NCBI GenBank assembly: GCA_017511645.1
Contig: JAFWJH010000007.1
Span: 1-50,937 of the forward strand
Origin: Candidatus Saccharimonadota bacterium
GTDB lineage: Bacteria > Patescibacteriota > Saccharimonadia > Saccharimonadales > Saccharimonadaceae
Length of the DNA stretch: 50,937 nucleotides
Reading direction: 5' to 3'
This document shows, one piece after another, positions 14,757 through 23,567 of this stretch. The notes under the pieces were generated by a model. It was not told the DNA's origin. It saw only the letters and a list, made by a program, of their open reading frames with translations, and did not search any database. The stretch's first letter is position 1. The number at the start of each line of letters is the position of its first letter. The position numbers and the translations under genes were made by a program.

Positions 14757-15601
14757 TGGCCAAAGGTTTAGGTAGGGGGTTTGAAAGTCTCATCCCTACA
14801 GAGCTTATTGACGAAGAATTCGACATCACCGCAGCAGAAGACAAAAAGGGAAGCCAGCTTACCGAGCTTAAAATTACTGATATTGTCCGCGACGAAGATC
14901 AACCTCGTCGTGAATTCAACAAAGAAGCTATCGAAGCTCTCGCTGCCTCTATCAAAGAGCATGGCGTATTGCAGCCTATCGTCGTCACCAAAGAAGACGG
15001 CAAATATAAGATTGTCGCCGGCGAACGTCGTTGGCGTGCTAGTAAAATCGCCGGTCTAGACAAGATCCCAGCTATCGTTCGCACTCTAGATTCCCAAAAT
15101 CGTCTCGAACTCTCCATTATAGAAAATGCTCAGCGCGAAGACCTCAATGCTATCGAGCTTGCTACTGCCTATGCTAAGCTCAAAACTCAGTTCAATTTAT
15201 CTTCCGAAGATATTGCCGCCAGAGTAGGCAAAAGCGAAGCTTCTATTCAAAACACCATGCGCTTGCTAAATCTCCCTGATGATGTAAAGAAAATCATGGT
15301 CAAAGAGAAACTATCCGAAGGCGTGATGCGTCCGCTCGTCTCTGCCGACGAAAAAACCATGCGTAAAGTCCTGCCCAAGATTATCAAAGAAGGTTGGACC
15401 GCTCGCAAGGTCGAACGCTACTTTGCCGACACTAAGAAAAAGTCCAGCGCCGCCGCTATCAAGCGCGACACTCATCGCAAAGAAGAAGATGCTCTCAGCG
15501 CCAAGTACAACGCCGTAGCGCGTATCGCAGGTCGTAGCCTTACTTTTCGTTGTAAGACCGACGCCGACCTCCAAGACCTCATCAAGGCTTTATCTAAATA
15601 A
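14756..15601 (+). CDS. parB: Chromosome partitioning CTPase/DNA-binding protein ParB/Spo0J
   Basis: 281 residues. The ParA-stimulating N-terminus 'GLGRGFESLIP' is intact. The CTP-binding domain has 'QPRREF' and 'GERRWRASKIAG' (about 84-95), then 'ENAQREDLNAIELA' and the helix-turn-helix 'SSEDIAARVGKSEASIQNTMRLL' (about 152-174). A C-terminal dimer domain ends the protein. I saw no canonical 16-bp parS palindrome in the window, so its sites lie elsewhere or are diverged. Confidence 0.95.
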   Translation: MAKGLGRGFESLIPTELIDEEFDITAAEDKKGSQLTELKITDIVRDEDQPRREFNKEAIEALAASIKEHGVLQPIVVTKEDGKYKIVAGERRWRASKIAGLDKIPAIVRTLDSQNRLELSIIENAQREDLNAIELATAYAKLKTQFNLSSEDIAARVGKSEASIQNTMRLLNLPDDVKKIMVKEKLSEGVMRPLVSADEKTMRKVLPKIIKEGWTARKVERYFADTKKKSSAAAIKRDTHRKEEDALSAKYNAVARIAGRSLTFRCKTDADLQDLIKALSK

Positions 15602-15631
15602 CCCAACATTTGTTGTCTTTTGCATAGATGA

Positions 15632-15637
15632 TATAAT
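15632..15637 (+). promoter_or_regulatory. -10 box of rel, leaderless
   Basis: TATAAT, 6 nt before the ATG at 15644, with no Shine-Dalgarno. Confidence 0.6.
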
Positions 15638-15643
15638 TAACCT

Positions 15644-17110
15644 ATGAGCACTACGAAAACTTCTGATCGCATAGATCGTGCAGTCGAGGTGGCAAAAAAG
15701 GCTCACGAAGGCCAATTCCGCAAGACCGGCGAGCCATACATCATTCACCCCCTAGCCGTCAAAAAGATTCTCGAAGATTGGGGTATGGATGAAGACACTA
15801 TTATCGCCGGCGTCTTGCACGACACCGTTGAAGACACCACACTTACTTTAGACGATATTCGCAAAGAGTTCGGCGAATCAGTTGCTTTTTTAGTAGACGG
15901 CGTAACCAAGCTCTCTGATGCCCGTGCTGGTATGCGCGATATCGACACCTATCTTCCTGCCACCAAGGATAACTTCCTTCGTCTGATGATTGCGCTTGGC
16001 GATGACATCCGTGTGCTTATCATCAAACTCGCCGACCGTTTGCATAATATCCGCACCCTCTCGGCCCTTCCGCCCGACAAGCAAAAAAAGATTGCCAAAG
16101 AAACCCTCGAAGTTTTCGCGCCTCTGGCTGACCGTCTTAATATGGGGCAACTTCGTGTTGAACTTTCAGACCTTGCCTTTAAATATGTCGATCCGAAGCG
16201 TTTCAATGAACTAAACCACCTTATCGCTAAACGCAACAAATCGGCCGAAAAATCTCTCAAAAAGATCGAAGCCGAAGTCTCAGCTGCGCTCAAAAAAGAA
16301 AAAATTAAGTTTGAGTTATCTGGTCGCGTGAAGTCAGTTTATTCGCTTCACAAAAAACTCGCCAAACATAGCCAAAACATCAACGAGATCTACGACCTCA
16401 CCGCTCTTAGAATTATCGTGGAAGATATCACCGATTGTTATCTGGTACTTGGCATTATTCACTCGCTTTATACGCCTATGGGGGGTCGTATCAAAGATTA
16501 TATCGCCGTGCCAAAGCAAAACGGCTATCAGTCGCTTCATACTACAGTGATTACTAAAGACAAACATGTGGTGGAGTTTCAGATCCGAACTCGCGAGATG
16601 CACGAATACGCCGAACGTGGTTTGGCCGCCAGCTTTTACTATAACGAGCAAAAGCTCACTGAAAACTACAAAAAAGGGAAAATCGAACACTTGCCCACCA
16701 ATCTCCTCTGGATTACCGAATTACAAATGACTGCCGCCAAGCTTCGCGAGGGCAAAAAGGTAGACCTAAAAAAGCTAAAATTAAACCTCTTTGCCGACAA
16801 AATCTTCGTTTACACCCCGAAAGGCGATATTATCGATTTGCCGGCTGGGGCTTTACCATTAGATTTTGCCTATCGCCTGCACTCCGAAATTGGCGACCAT
16901 GTAGTAGGCGTCAAGATCAACGGTAAGATGAGTAACATGAACAAAAAATTAGAACAAGGCGATATCGTCGAGATCCTTACCTCTAAAAATCAGACTCCCA
17001 AGACATCTTGGCTAGATCGTATTATTACTTCTCATGCTCGCCAAAAACTCCTTCATCGCCTCAACCGCGCTAATCAAACAACTGGGACGAGTAATATAAA
17101 GAAAAAATAG
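15644..17110 (+). CDS. rel: Rel/SpoT-family (p)ppGpp synthetase/hydrolase without ACT domain
   Basis: 488 residues, about 240 shorter than a long Rel. The HD hydrolase domain is complete at its key points ('IIHPLAV', 'GVLHDTVEDT', 'KLADRLHNIRTL'). The synthetase domain has 'GGRIKDYIAVPKQNGYQSLHTTV' and 'VEFQIRT'. A TGS domain ('IFVYTPKGDIIDLPAGALPLDFAY', about 385-445) ends the protein. The helical, zinc-finger and ACT parts that sense stalled ribosomes in long Rel are absent. The enzyme can likely make and degrade (p)ppGpp, but its control must differ. Confidence 0.92.
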   Translation: MSTTKTSDRIDRAVEVAKKAHEGQFRKTGEPYIIHPLAVKKILEDWGMDEDTIIAGVLHDTVEDTTLTLDDIRKEFGESVAFLVDGVTKLSDARAGMRDIDTYLPATKDNFLRLMIALGDDIRVLIIKLADRLHNIRTLSALPPDKQKKIAKETLEVFAPLADRLNMGQLRVELSDLAFKYVDPKRFNELNHLIAKRNKSAEKSLKKIEAEVSAALKKEKIKFELSGRVKSVYSLHKKLAKHSQNINEIYDLTALRIIVEDITDCYLVLGIIHSLYTPMGGRIKDYIAVPKQNGYQSLHTTVITKDKHVVEFQIRTREMHEYAERGLAASFYYNEQKLTENYKKGKIEHLPTNLLWITELQMTAAKLREGKKVDLKKLKLNLFADKIFVYTPKGDIIDLPAGALPLDFAYRLHSEIGDHVVGVKINGKMSNMNKKLEQGDIVEILTSKNQTPKTSWLDRIITSHARQKLLHRLNRANQTTGTSNIKKK

Positions 17111-17125
17111 AACTAGCAACAAAAA

Positions 17126-17201
17126 TGGAGCCGATGGCAGGGATCGAACCTGTGACCTGCTCGTTACGAATGAGCTGCTCTACCAACTGAGCTACATCGG
17201 C
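17126..17201 (-). tRNA. tRNA-Thr (anticodon CGT)
   Basis: 76 nt with an encoded CCA. The acceptor stem is GCCGATG/CATCGGC, the D arm GCTC/GAGC, and the T loop TTCGATC. The anticodon loop TTCGTAA gives CGT (plus positions 17166-17168). The pair closing the anticodon loop (31-39) is A-C and the last T-stem pair (49-65) is also A-C, two mild oddities. A -10 box reads on the minus strand at 17243-17248. Confidence 0.93.
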
Positions 17202-17260
17202 ACCCCTGTGCCAGAAAGCTAAAAGCCAACAGCACTTGCTAAATTATATCATATTTGTGG

Positions 17261-17266
17261 TATAAT
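17261..17266 (+). promoter_or_regulatory. -10 box of the HdeD-like gene, divergent from the tRNA-Thr promoter
   Basis: TGG-TATAAT, followed by AAGGAGAT and the ATG at 17289. The minus-strand tRNA-Thr -10 box at 17243-17248 lies only 12 bp away, so the two promoters are back to back. Confidence 0.6.
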
Positions 17267-17288
17267 TAGAACAACTAAGGAGATAATT

Positions 17289-17879
17289 ATGCCTAAGGTG
17301 GAAACAATTAAACATCCAGCTGATAAAATTGGTTGGGGACTCAAAAAGTCTGCGTGGTCCGCAGTTGCTGAGTCAATTCTTATCATGATTTTTGGTATTC
17401 TTCTCGTAGTATGGCCAGATATTACCGTTGTTGTAATTGCTAATATTCTCGGTGCCATCTTTATTGTCAGCGGCATTTATCAAATTATCAACTATTTTGT
17501 TGTTAAAGGTCAAAACGATTTCTTTAATAATAGTCTTCTCTCTGGCGTAGTCGCTCTGCTTGTCGGTATTGCTGCTATTGTTATAGGTGAAGATATTGCT
17601 AATATTTTCCGAATCATCATCGGCGTCTGGATGATTTATGAATCTCTAGTACGCGTCAACACTGCAATCAAGCTTCACGCTACCGGAGTCAAAGTTTGGA
17701 GTTATATCCTAATCATCGCTATCATGATGTTAGCGCTAGGCATCTTTGTTACCTTCAATTCTGGCGCCATCATGCAGTTAATTGGCTGGATGATGGTTCT
17801 AACTGGCATCATCGGTGTCGTGGGCGACGCTATGTTCATTCAGCAAATTAATACTGTAGCAGAGAAGCTAACCAAGTAG
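17289..17879 (+). CDS. HdeD/DUF308-family membrane protein
   Basis: 196 residues with about six hydrophobic helices arranged as pairs ('AESILIMIFGILLVVWPDITVVVIANILGAIFIVSGIYQIINYF'). The W-P-D turn and I-x-G-I-x-Q pattern are typical of DUF308/HdeD proteins, inner-membrane proteins linked to acid stress in E. coli. Their molecular function is not known. It is the first of four closely packed genes (17289-20656). Confidence 0.75.
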   Translation: MPKVETIKHPADKIGWGLKKSAWSAVAESILIMIFGILLVVWPDITVVVIANILGAIFIVSGIYQIINYFVVKGQNDFFNNSLLSGVVALLVGIAAIVIGEDIANIFRIIIGVWMIYESLVRVNTAIKLHATGVKVWSYILIIAIMMLALGIFVTFNSGAIMQLIGWMMVLTGIIGVVGDAMFIQQINTVAEKLTK

Positions 17880-17881
17880 TC

Positions 17882-18244
17882 ATGAAAACTTTCAAAGAAG
17901 ATTTTATTAAAGTTTATCATTCCGAGCGCGGCATCTTGGTCCTCATGATTTTTAATCTCTTATCCTCTATTGCTCTACTAGTTTTTTCGCTAATTCACCT
18001 CAACCCTAATAGTTCGGTTGTTAAAATTGGCTACGGTGACATCGGTGGTTATCACGACGGCACTTGGGTAGATATGCTTACTTTTCCGCTACTTGCTGTC
18101 ATTTTTGGCGCATTTCATAGTTTGCTAGCCTTGCGTATCTTCCACAAACGCGGCGGTGGCATGGCCAAGTTTTTCTTGATCACCACTACGGCCCTAATCG
18201 CTAGCACATTCCTTGTGCTATTACGCTTGCTTGGAGAAGGCTAA
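17882..18244 (+). CDS. Small membrane protein, three predicted helices
   Basis: 120 residues, not recognised. Hydrophobic segments lie at about 17-38, 65-85 and 95-115, with a polar loop containing 'GDIGGYHDGTWVD' between the first two. It starts 2 nt after the HdeD-like gene and overlaps the glycosyltransferase by TAATG, so the three are co-translated. It may be an accessory subunit of the membrane glycosyltransferase. Confidence 0.55.
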   Translation: MKTFKEDFIKVYHSERGILVLMIFNLLSSIALLVFSLIHLNPNSSVVKIGYGDIGGYHDGTWVDMLTFPLLAVIFGAFHSLLALRIFHKRGGGMAKFFLITTTALIASTFLVLLRLLGEG

Positions 18245-19869
18245 TGCGTAGGAACTTAGAGATCCCACAAGGCAAACGCACTAAACTCTATCGTTTTCTC
18301 GAGATTTTACCTGGTGTTATTTCTTATGGCGCTATCATCCTGCTCTTTGTTTTATCTCTAATAGATCCGGTGCTTGGCGCGATTTATCTGTTCATTCTTA
18401 TCGCGGCGACTTTAGTTAAAGCTATCGGTGTCGCCTATCGTACTGTTCAAGGCTACGAAGTTATCAAACGTGCCGAACGTGTTGACTGGCGCAAGCGCGT
18501 GATGGATCTGGAAGATCCTCACACTGCCTACGAGCGCTTACGCGGCGACGACAACAAAAGCTATCATTTCGAGCAACACGTCGAAAATCTCAAAATGATT
18601 GCCGCCATGTCTAAAGAATACCCCAAGCCCTCTAAGATTTACCATGCTGTTATTATGACTGCTTACGACGAAGGCATCGAAGTACTCGACCCTTCCATTG
18701 CTGCCGTCAGAGATACTACTTTTCCAAACGACCACATTATTTTCACCCTCGCCTACGAAGAGCGAGGTGGGGAAGCAATTGAGCAAACCGTCGAAGCCCT
18801 AAAGAAAAAATATCATGGAGTGTTCAAAGATTTTATGCTAGTAAAGCACCCAGCTAATCTACCTAGCGAAGTTGTTGGTAAAGGCCCAAATCTTACTTAT
18901 GCTGGCTACGCTGTTGCAAAATATGTCGAAGAAAAACATCTCCCTCTCGAAAACATTATCGTTACTTCACTAGATAGCGATAACCGCATGGCCCCCAAGT
19001 ATCTTGACTCCGTCGCCTATGAGTTTATTACTCACCCTAATCGTCAGCGCCTCAGCTATCAGCCAGTATCGCTCTTTATGAATAATATTTGGGACGCCCC
19101 AGCCCCTACTCGCCTAATTGCGGTGTCCAATTCTTTCTTTAATGTTATTACCACCATGCGCCCGCATGCTTTGCGCAACTTCGCTTCGCATTCGCAGCCT
19201 TTACAGGCTCTCAAGGCTATGGATTTCTGGAGTAAGCGTACTATTGTAGAAGATGGGCATCAGTATTGGCGTAGCCTGTTCTTCTTTTCTGGTGATTATT
19301 CGGTGTTGCCAATTCGTATCCCAATTTACCAAGACGCCGTGATTGACGAGACTCTCTGGAAAACAATCAAAGCCCAGTTTATCCAAGTTCGTCGATGGTA
19401 TTATGGCGCGTCTGATGTTGCTTATGTTGGTTCTAAACTCTTCGTCAAAAAAGACAAACGTTACGCACCGTTTTGGCAGACTCTACCTAAGTTTTGGCGG
19501 CTGCTGGATGGTCATGTTACTCTAGCTATTATGGCGCCAATTATCACTTTTGGTGGCTGGGTGCCAATGATTATGAACATGTCATCTCACGATATGGTGG
19601 CTTACAATTTGCCCAACGTTGTAAGCATTGTTGAGACTGTTGCTTCTGTTGGTATCTTGATTACGGTCCTTATTTCTTTCCGTATGTTGCCACCACGCCC
19701 GGCCAAATACAAAAAAGGCCGTAGCATCTCAATGGTCATTCAATGGATCTTGATGCCAGTTACTTCCATTCTATATCAGTCTCTCGCCGCTTACTATGCT
19801 CAGACTCGCCTCATGCTCGGCAAATATATGGAAAAGTTTGACGTCACCAAAAAAGTTGTGAAAAAATAA
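18244..19869 (+). CDS. Membrane glycosyltransferase, GT2 family, processive type
   Basis: 541 residues. Two N-terminal helices (about 22-62) precede a cytoplasmic GT-A domain: 'AVIMTAYDEG', 'VTSLDSDNR' (D-x-D), 'IVEDGHQYWR' (acidic base region) and 'QVRRWYYGA' (Q-x-x-R-W motif). Three or four helices at the C-terminal end follow. The D-x-D/Q-x-x-R-W set is that of processive enzymes such as cellulose, hyaluronan and beta-glucan synthases, so it may make a surface polysaccharide. The substrate cannot be told from sequence. Confidence 0.8.
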   Translation: MRRNLEIPQGKRTKLYRFLEILPGVISYGAIILLFVLSLIDPVLGAIYLFILIAATLVKAIGVAYRTVQGYEVIKRAERVDWRKRVMDLEDPHTAYERLRGDDNKSYHFEQHVENLKMIAAMSKEYPKPSKIYHAVIMTAYDEGIEVLDPSIAAVRDTTFPNDHIIFTLAYEERGGEAIEQTVEALKKKYHGVFKDFMLVKHPANLPSEVVGKGPNLTYAGYAVAKYVEEKHLPLENIIVTSLDSDNRMAPKYLDSVAYEFITHPNRQRLSYQPVSLFMNNIWDAPAPTRLIAVSNSFFNVITTMRPHALRNFASHSQPLQALKAMDFWSKRTIVEDGHQYWRSLFFFSGDYSVLPIRIPIYQDAVIDETLWKTIKAQFIQVRRWYYGASDVAYVGSKLFVKKDKRYAPFWQTLPKFWRLLDGHVTLAIMAPIITFGGWVPMIMNMSSHDMVAYNLPNVVSIVETVASVGILITVLISFRMLPPRPAKYKKGRSISMVIQWILMPVTSILYQSLAAYYAQTRLMLGKYMEKFDVTKKVVKK

Positions 19870-19870
19870 T

Positions 19871-20656
19871 ATGGATAAACTAAACAAAGTCATCGACTAC
19901 ATCGAGGCTAATCTCGATGCGGAGATTTCCCTAGATTACATTGCTCGCCTCGCCGGTACCAATAAAGACGCCCTGCAGCGTATTTTTGTTTTTCTCACAC
20001 GTTTTTCAATTCATGATTACATTCGTAGACGTCGCCTTTCGAAAGCCTATGAGGATCTCAGAAATACCCACCTCAAAGTATTAGATATTGCAGTTAGATA
20101 TGGCTATAGTTCTACTGCCGCCTTTTCACACGCTTTTAAGAGGGAGTTCAATTTATCTCCCTTGGAAGCCCGTAAAGCTCGTCGTAAGATCAAGATTTTT
20201 CCGAAATTATTATTTCAGGGTCAGGTCCAGCCCAGCGGTGGACTCGAGGCCGAAATTGTTCATTTTCCCACCAAAACTTTATACGGTTTTGAGGTCACTT
20301 GCAAAGATTACGGCGGAGAATTATACAAGATCCGTAGGCTCTACGATAAGCTTCGCGAAGAAGGCTATTACAAAAAATGGGAAGCCAGTGAACGTTACGG
20401 GATTTTTTATTCAAATCTCGAACACTGCTATTTTGTGGGCACAGAAACCAAAGAAAAAGGTCTCACCGCGTTTCGCCTTGCCGGCGGCAAATACGCAGTT
20501 TTTCACCTAGATTCGCGTCAGCAAAAAGAAATCCTAAAATTAGAAAACTGGATTTATAAGCAATGGTTACCAGTCACCAATTTCAAGGCCAGCAATAATA
20601 TCAATTTTGAACTATACCGTCCAGGTGGAGTTGACCTATATTTTTCAATTCGCTAA
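19871..20656 (+). CDS. AraC-type regulator with GyrI-like ligand domain
   Basis: 261 residues. Two helix-turn-helix motifs of the AraC type fill residues 1-105 ('ISLDYIARLAGTNKDALQRIF', 'VLDIAVRYGYSSTAAFSHAFKREF', 'SPLEARK'). The rest (about 120-261) matches the GyrI-like/BmrR effector fold that binds small hydrophobic or cationic compounds in Rob and SoxS-like regulators. It starts 2 nt after the glycosyltransferase stop, so it is in that operon and could control it, the C45-like gene downstream, or itself. Confidence 0.82.
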   Translation: MDKLNKVIDYIEANLDAEISLDYIARLAGTNKDALQRIFVFLTRFSIHDYIRRRRLSKAYEDLRNTHLKVLDIAVRYGYSSTAAFSHAFKREFNLSPLEARKARRKIKIFPKLLFQGQVQPSGGLEAEIVHFPTKTLYGFEVTCKDYGGELYKIRRLYDKLREEGYYKKWEASERYGIFYSNLEHCYFVGTETKEKGLTAFRLAGGKYAVFHLDSRQQKEILKLENWIYKQWLPVTNFKASNNINFELYRPGGVDLYFSIR

Positions 20657-20705
20657 TTTGATTAATATTGTACAAAAAATATCAAAATCGCAGATAGACA
20701 CATGC

Positions 20706-20711
20706 CATAAT
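20706..20711 (+). promoter_or_regulatory. Extended -10 box of the C45-like gene, leaderless
   Basis: TGC-CATAAT, 6 nt before the ATG at 20718. Confidence 0.5.
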
Positions 20712-20717
20712 TAGGTT

Positions 20718-21740
20718 ATGTTAAAGTTTAAAGGTACTTATTACGAATTCGGCGAGCATATCGGTAGACAATTAGTCGAAAACGATCATGATTTTGCTGT
20801 AGATATCGACGAAAACATTTTACGCCGTCAGCTCAGAGAATACAAGAAATATTATCCTGAAATACTCGAACAAACTGCCGGCATTGCTCGCGCTACGAAT
20901 CTACCAGAAAAACAAGTAATCTACAACGAAATTGCTCTGCACCTAGAGTCCAGAAAACGTCGTCTTGCCGCCAAAAAAGGCTGCACGATTTTTGCCGTTC
21001 ACGAAAATGGTAAAATTTTTGTCGGCCGCAATTACGACTGGATGCCACGCGTACGCATGATTTTCGAAAAATGCGACATCAGTCTTAAAGGGAAGTATCG
21101 TTATTTCGCTTTTAGTGACCAAAGTACCTGGCCAGGCCATCTTGGCCGCAAAACTTGGGAATACTCTACCGAAGACGCAATCAACGAACACGGCCTCTAT
21201 ATCGGCCTTACCTTCTCTCATATCGATAAATGGTCCTATGGTATAGATTCTCCACATATGCTGCGTTTTGTCGCTGAGCACTGCAAGAATACAAAGGAGG
21301 CTCTGGCTGCTTTTCGCAAGATTCCGGTTAATTGCGCGCAAAACTTTTTGGTCGCTGATAAATCTGGCGATATGGCAGTAGTGCAGCATTATGCGCGTGG
21401 TTTTGAAATTATTCGACCAGACGACCGTGGAGTGCTGTTGCTCACTAACCATGTCTTGTCTCCAAAAATTAAAAAACTTGATCAAGTGCGAAAAGATGAT
21501 CCTAGTCACGACACTTTTTTGCGCTATGCCGAAGCCGAGCAATTAATTACTGAACAATTAGGGGGTATTAATGGTAACCACGAGTTTCAGTTTACCGATA
21601 TTTGGCCGATTCTTCGCAAGTCTCATTACGTATACAACAAGGAAACTATCTGGTCTCTAGCGCTTGAACTTTCCGAAGAACGTTATAATTTATATCACGA
21701 TACTGCCATGGGTCAAGAACAAGAAAAATTTGGTTTTTAA
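20718..21740 (+). CDS. C45-family Ntn hydrolase/acyltransferase-like protein
   Basis: 340 residues. The Ntn-hydrolase core begins at 'KKGCTIFAV' with the expected nucleophile Cys (about residue 89) followed by 'GRNYDWMP'. Upstream are the 'GTYYEFGEHIGRQL' start and an alpha-helical prodomain of about 85 residues, and later 'LLLTNHV'. This is the layout of acyl-CoA:6-aminopenicillanate acyltransferase (C45) and choloylglycine hydrolase relatives, which cleave themselves before the Cys and hydrolyse linear amides. No signal peptide is seen, so it is probably cytoplasmic. The substrate is unknown. An N-acyl compound taken from the host is one guess. Confidence 0.75.
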   Translation: MLKFKGTYYEFGEHIGRQLVENDHDFAVDIDENILRRQLREYKKYYPEILEQTAGIARATNLPEKQVIYNEIALHLESRKRRLAAKKGCTIFAVHENGKIFVGRNYDWMPRVRMIFEKCDISLKGKYRYFAFSDQSTWPGHLGRKTWEYSTEDAINEHGLYIGLTFSHIDKWSYGIDSPHMLRFVAEHCKNTKEALAAFRKIPVNCAQNFLVADKSGDMAVVQHYARGFEIIRPDDRGVLLLTNHVLSPKIKKLDQVRKDDPSHDTFLRYAEAEQLITEQLGGINGNHEFQFTDIWPILRKSHYVYNKETIWSLALELSEERYNLYHDTAMGQEQEKFGF

Positions 21741-21767
21741 TGCTATCATATAGTAAAGGAGTACTAT

Positions 21768-22652
21768 ATGAGTTCAAAAGTCTATTTCACGAAAGAAATC
21801 ACCCCAGAAAGCTTGATCAAAATCTACAAAGCGCTTGGCGTAGATTTGCCCGGTAAAGTTGGAGTTAAAGTTTCTACTGGCGAAGATGGAGCGAAGGGTT
21901 ATCTCAAAGCTGAACTCATCGGCCCTTTGGTGAAATCTTTAAATGGGACAATCCTAGAATGCAACACCGCCTATCCGGGTGCCAGAAATACTGCAAAAGA
22001 CCATATTGAAGTTGCCAAGAAACACGGGTTTACTAGTTTTGCGCCAGTAGATATTATGGACGCAGATGGTGATTTCAAAATCCCAATTAAAAACGGGAAA
22101 CACTTAAAATATGATTTGATTGGTAAAAATTTTGCGGATTACGATAGTTTTATCAACCTTGCACACGGCAAAGGCCACGCAATGGGTGGTTTTGGGGCCA
22201 ATCTCAAAAACCAATCCATCGGCATCGCTAGCAGAAACGGCAAAGCTTACATCCATTCTTGCGGAAAAACTAAAAGTCCAAGATTATGTTGGGTCTCAAA
22301 ACACCAGCAGATCGATTTTATTGAGTCTATGGCCGAGGCTGCTACAGCTGTAGCTGATTATCTAAAAGAACAGGGAAAACCAATTATCTATATTACTGTT
22401 ATGAACGCGCTTTCTGTTGATTGTGATTGCGATGCTAACCAGGGTGACCCAGTTATGAAAGATCTCGGCATTGTTGCCTCACTAGACCCAGTAGCTAATG
22501 ACCAAGCGTTTATTGATTTAATCTGGGCTTCAAAAGATCCCGGGGCAGCAAAGCTAAAAGAACGCATCGATTCGCGCTTAGGGCGTGAAATATTGCCATA
22601 CGCCGAAAGCTTAGGGCTTGGTTCATGCCGATATGAATTGGAGGAGATATAA
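21768..22652 (+). CDS. DUF362-family protein
   Basis: 294 residues. The family pattern is visible: N-terminal 'KVGVKVSTGEDGAKGYLKAELIGPLVKSL', 'YPGARNTAKDHIEVAKKHGF', 'FINLAHGKGHAMGGFGANLKN', and the Cys-rich 'LSVDCDCDANQGDPVMKDLGIVAS'. DUF362 proteins often carry or accompany ferredoxin domains. Here no CxxCxxC ferredoxin insert is present, but five Cys residues remain. The role is unknown. AAAGGAG precedes the ATG, and the CYTH gene follows after 1 nt. Confidence 0.75.
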   Translation: MSSKVYFTKEITPESLIKIYKALGVDLPGKVGVKVSTGEDGAKGYLKAELIGPLVKSLNGTILECNTAYPGARNTAKDHIEVAKKHGFTSFAPVDIMDADGDFKIPIKNGKHLKYDLIGKNFADYDSFINLAHGKGHAMGGFGANLKNQSIGIASRNGKAYIHSCGKTKSPRLCWVSKHQQIDFIESMAEAATAVADYLKEQGKPIIYITVMNALSVDCDCDANQGDPVMKDLGIVASLDPVANDQAFIDLIWASKDPGAAKLKERIDSRLGREILPYAESLGLGSCRYELEEI

Positions 22653-22653
22653 T

Positions 22654-23247
22654 ATGAATTTAGAAATTGAAGCTGTATTTTGTAATATAGATAAAAATAA
22701 AATTCGTGACAAACTAAAATCTCTCGGCGCTAAACTTGTCACTCCTGAGCGCAAAATGATTCGCACTGTTTTTCATTTGTCTCATAGCAACAAAAGCTGT
22801 TTTGCGCGAGTTCGTGATGAAGGCGATAAAATCGTAATAACGTATAAAGAATTTCACGATAGCTCTGCAACCGGCGTAAAGGAACTTAATCTCGTGGTAG
22901 ACGATTATGATTCGGCAGTAGAGCTTTTGCGAATTTTTGGTTTGCAGGAAAAATCATATGAAGAATCCATGCGTGAAACGTGGAAGCTAGACGGTGCAGA
23001 AATTTGTATTGATACTTGGCCATGGATACCAACTTATATTGAAGTCGAGGGGACCTCAGTGGAGAATATGACCATGGTGTCAGAAAAGTTAGGCTTTGAT
23101 ATGAAAGATGCTGTATACGGCTCGGTTGATACGGTCTATACGTTTTATTATGACGTCCCAGAAGACGAAATTTGTAATGGACTAAATGGTTGGAATCGCA
23201 TTGAATTCATCCCAATTCCAGATTGGTTAGCGAAGAAAAGAAAATAA
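22654..23247 (+). CDS. CYTH-domain protein
   Basis: 197 residues from the ATG at 22654, which follows GGAGGAG; the in-frame ATG at 22618 lies inside the DUF362 gene. Strands of the tunnel fold can be read in 'FARVRDEGDKIVITYKEF' and 'EICIDTWPWIPTYIEVEG'. The family (adenylate cyclase class IV, thiamine triphosphatase, inorganic triphosphatase) starts with E-x-E-x-K. Here it reads LEIEAVF, so the Lys is missing. Metal-dependent triphosphate chemistry is therefore uncertain. Confidence 0.72.
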   Translation: MNLEIEAVFCNIDKNKIRDKLKSLGAKLVTPERKMIRTVFHLSHSNKSCFARVRDEGDKIVITYKEFHDSSATGVKELNLVVDDYDSAVELLRIFGLQEKSYEESMRETWKLDGAEICIDTWPWIPTYIEVEGTSVENMTMVSEKLGFDMKDAVYGSVDTVYTFYYDVPEDEICNGLNGWNRIEFIPIPDWLAKKRK

Positions 23248-23288
23248 AGCTTCCAGAAATCCCTGTTATATGATATAATATAAGACAC

Positions 23289-23365
23289 GGGTGATTAGCT
23301 CAGTTGGCTAGAGCGTCTCGTTTACACCGAGAAGGTCGGGGGTTCGAGCCCCTCATCACCCACCA
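23289..23365 (+). tRNA. tRNA-Val (anticodon TAC)
   Basis: 77 nt with encoded CCA. The acceptor stem is GGGTGAT/ATCACCC, the anticodon stem TCTCG/CGAGA, and the loop TTTACAC with anticodon TAC (23323-23325). TATAAT lies at 23274-23279. A weak terminator, CCCTC/GAGGG plus T tract (23421-23447), follows. Confidence 0.96.
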
Positions 23366-23420
23366 AACGGTTTATAAAATAAATTTTATCTATTCTGTAA
23401 TCTATAAATATCTGTTAAAT

Positions 23421-23447
23421 CCCTCGGAAAAATAGAGGGCTATTTTT
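23421..23447 (+). terminator. Weak terminator after tRNA-Val
   Basis: CCCTC (23421-23425), 9-nt loop, GAGGG (23435-23439), then CTATTTTT. Confidence 0.6.
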
Positions 23448-23555
23448 ATGCCATTTTTACGACAAAAAAATACCAAAAACCACAATTTAATTCTATAGTT
23501 TTGACCGTTAAAACCCTACTTCAAAATAACATTTAATTATAAAACTATCATATGC

Positions 23556-23561
23556 TATAAT
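23556..23561 (+). promoter_or_regulatory. Extended -10 box of the 23568 gene, leaderless
   Basis: TGC-TATAAT, 6 nt before the ATG at 23568. Confidence 0.6.
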
Positions 23562-23567
23562 AAAGTC

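Noticed and set aside
14720-15640. Possible parS site near parA-parB
   Set aside because: I looked for the TGTTTCACGTGAAACA-like 16-mer around parAB and elsewhere and saw none; CACGTG at 32247 lacks the flanks.
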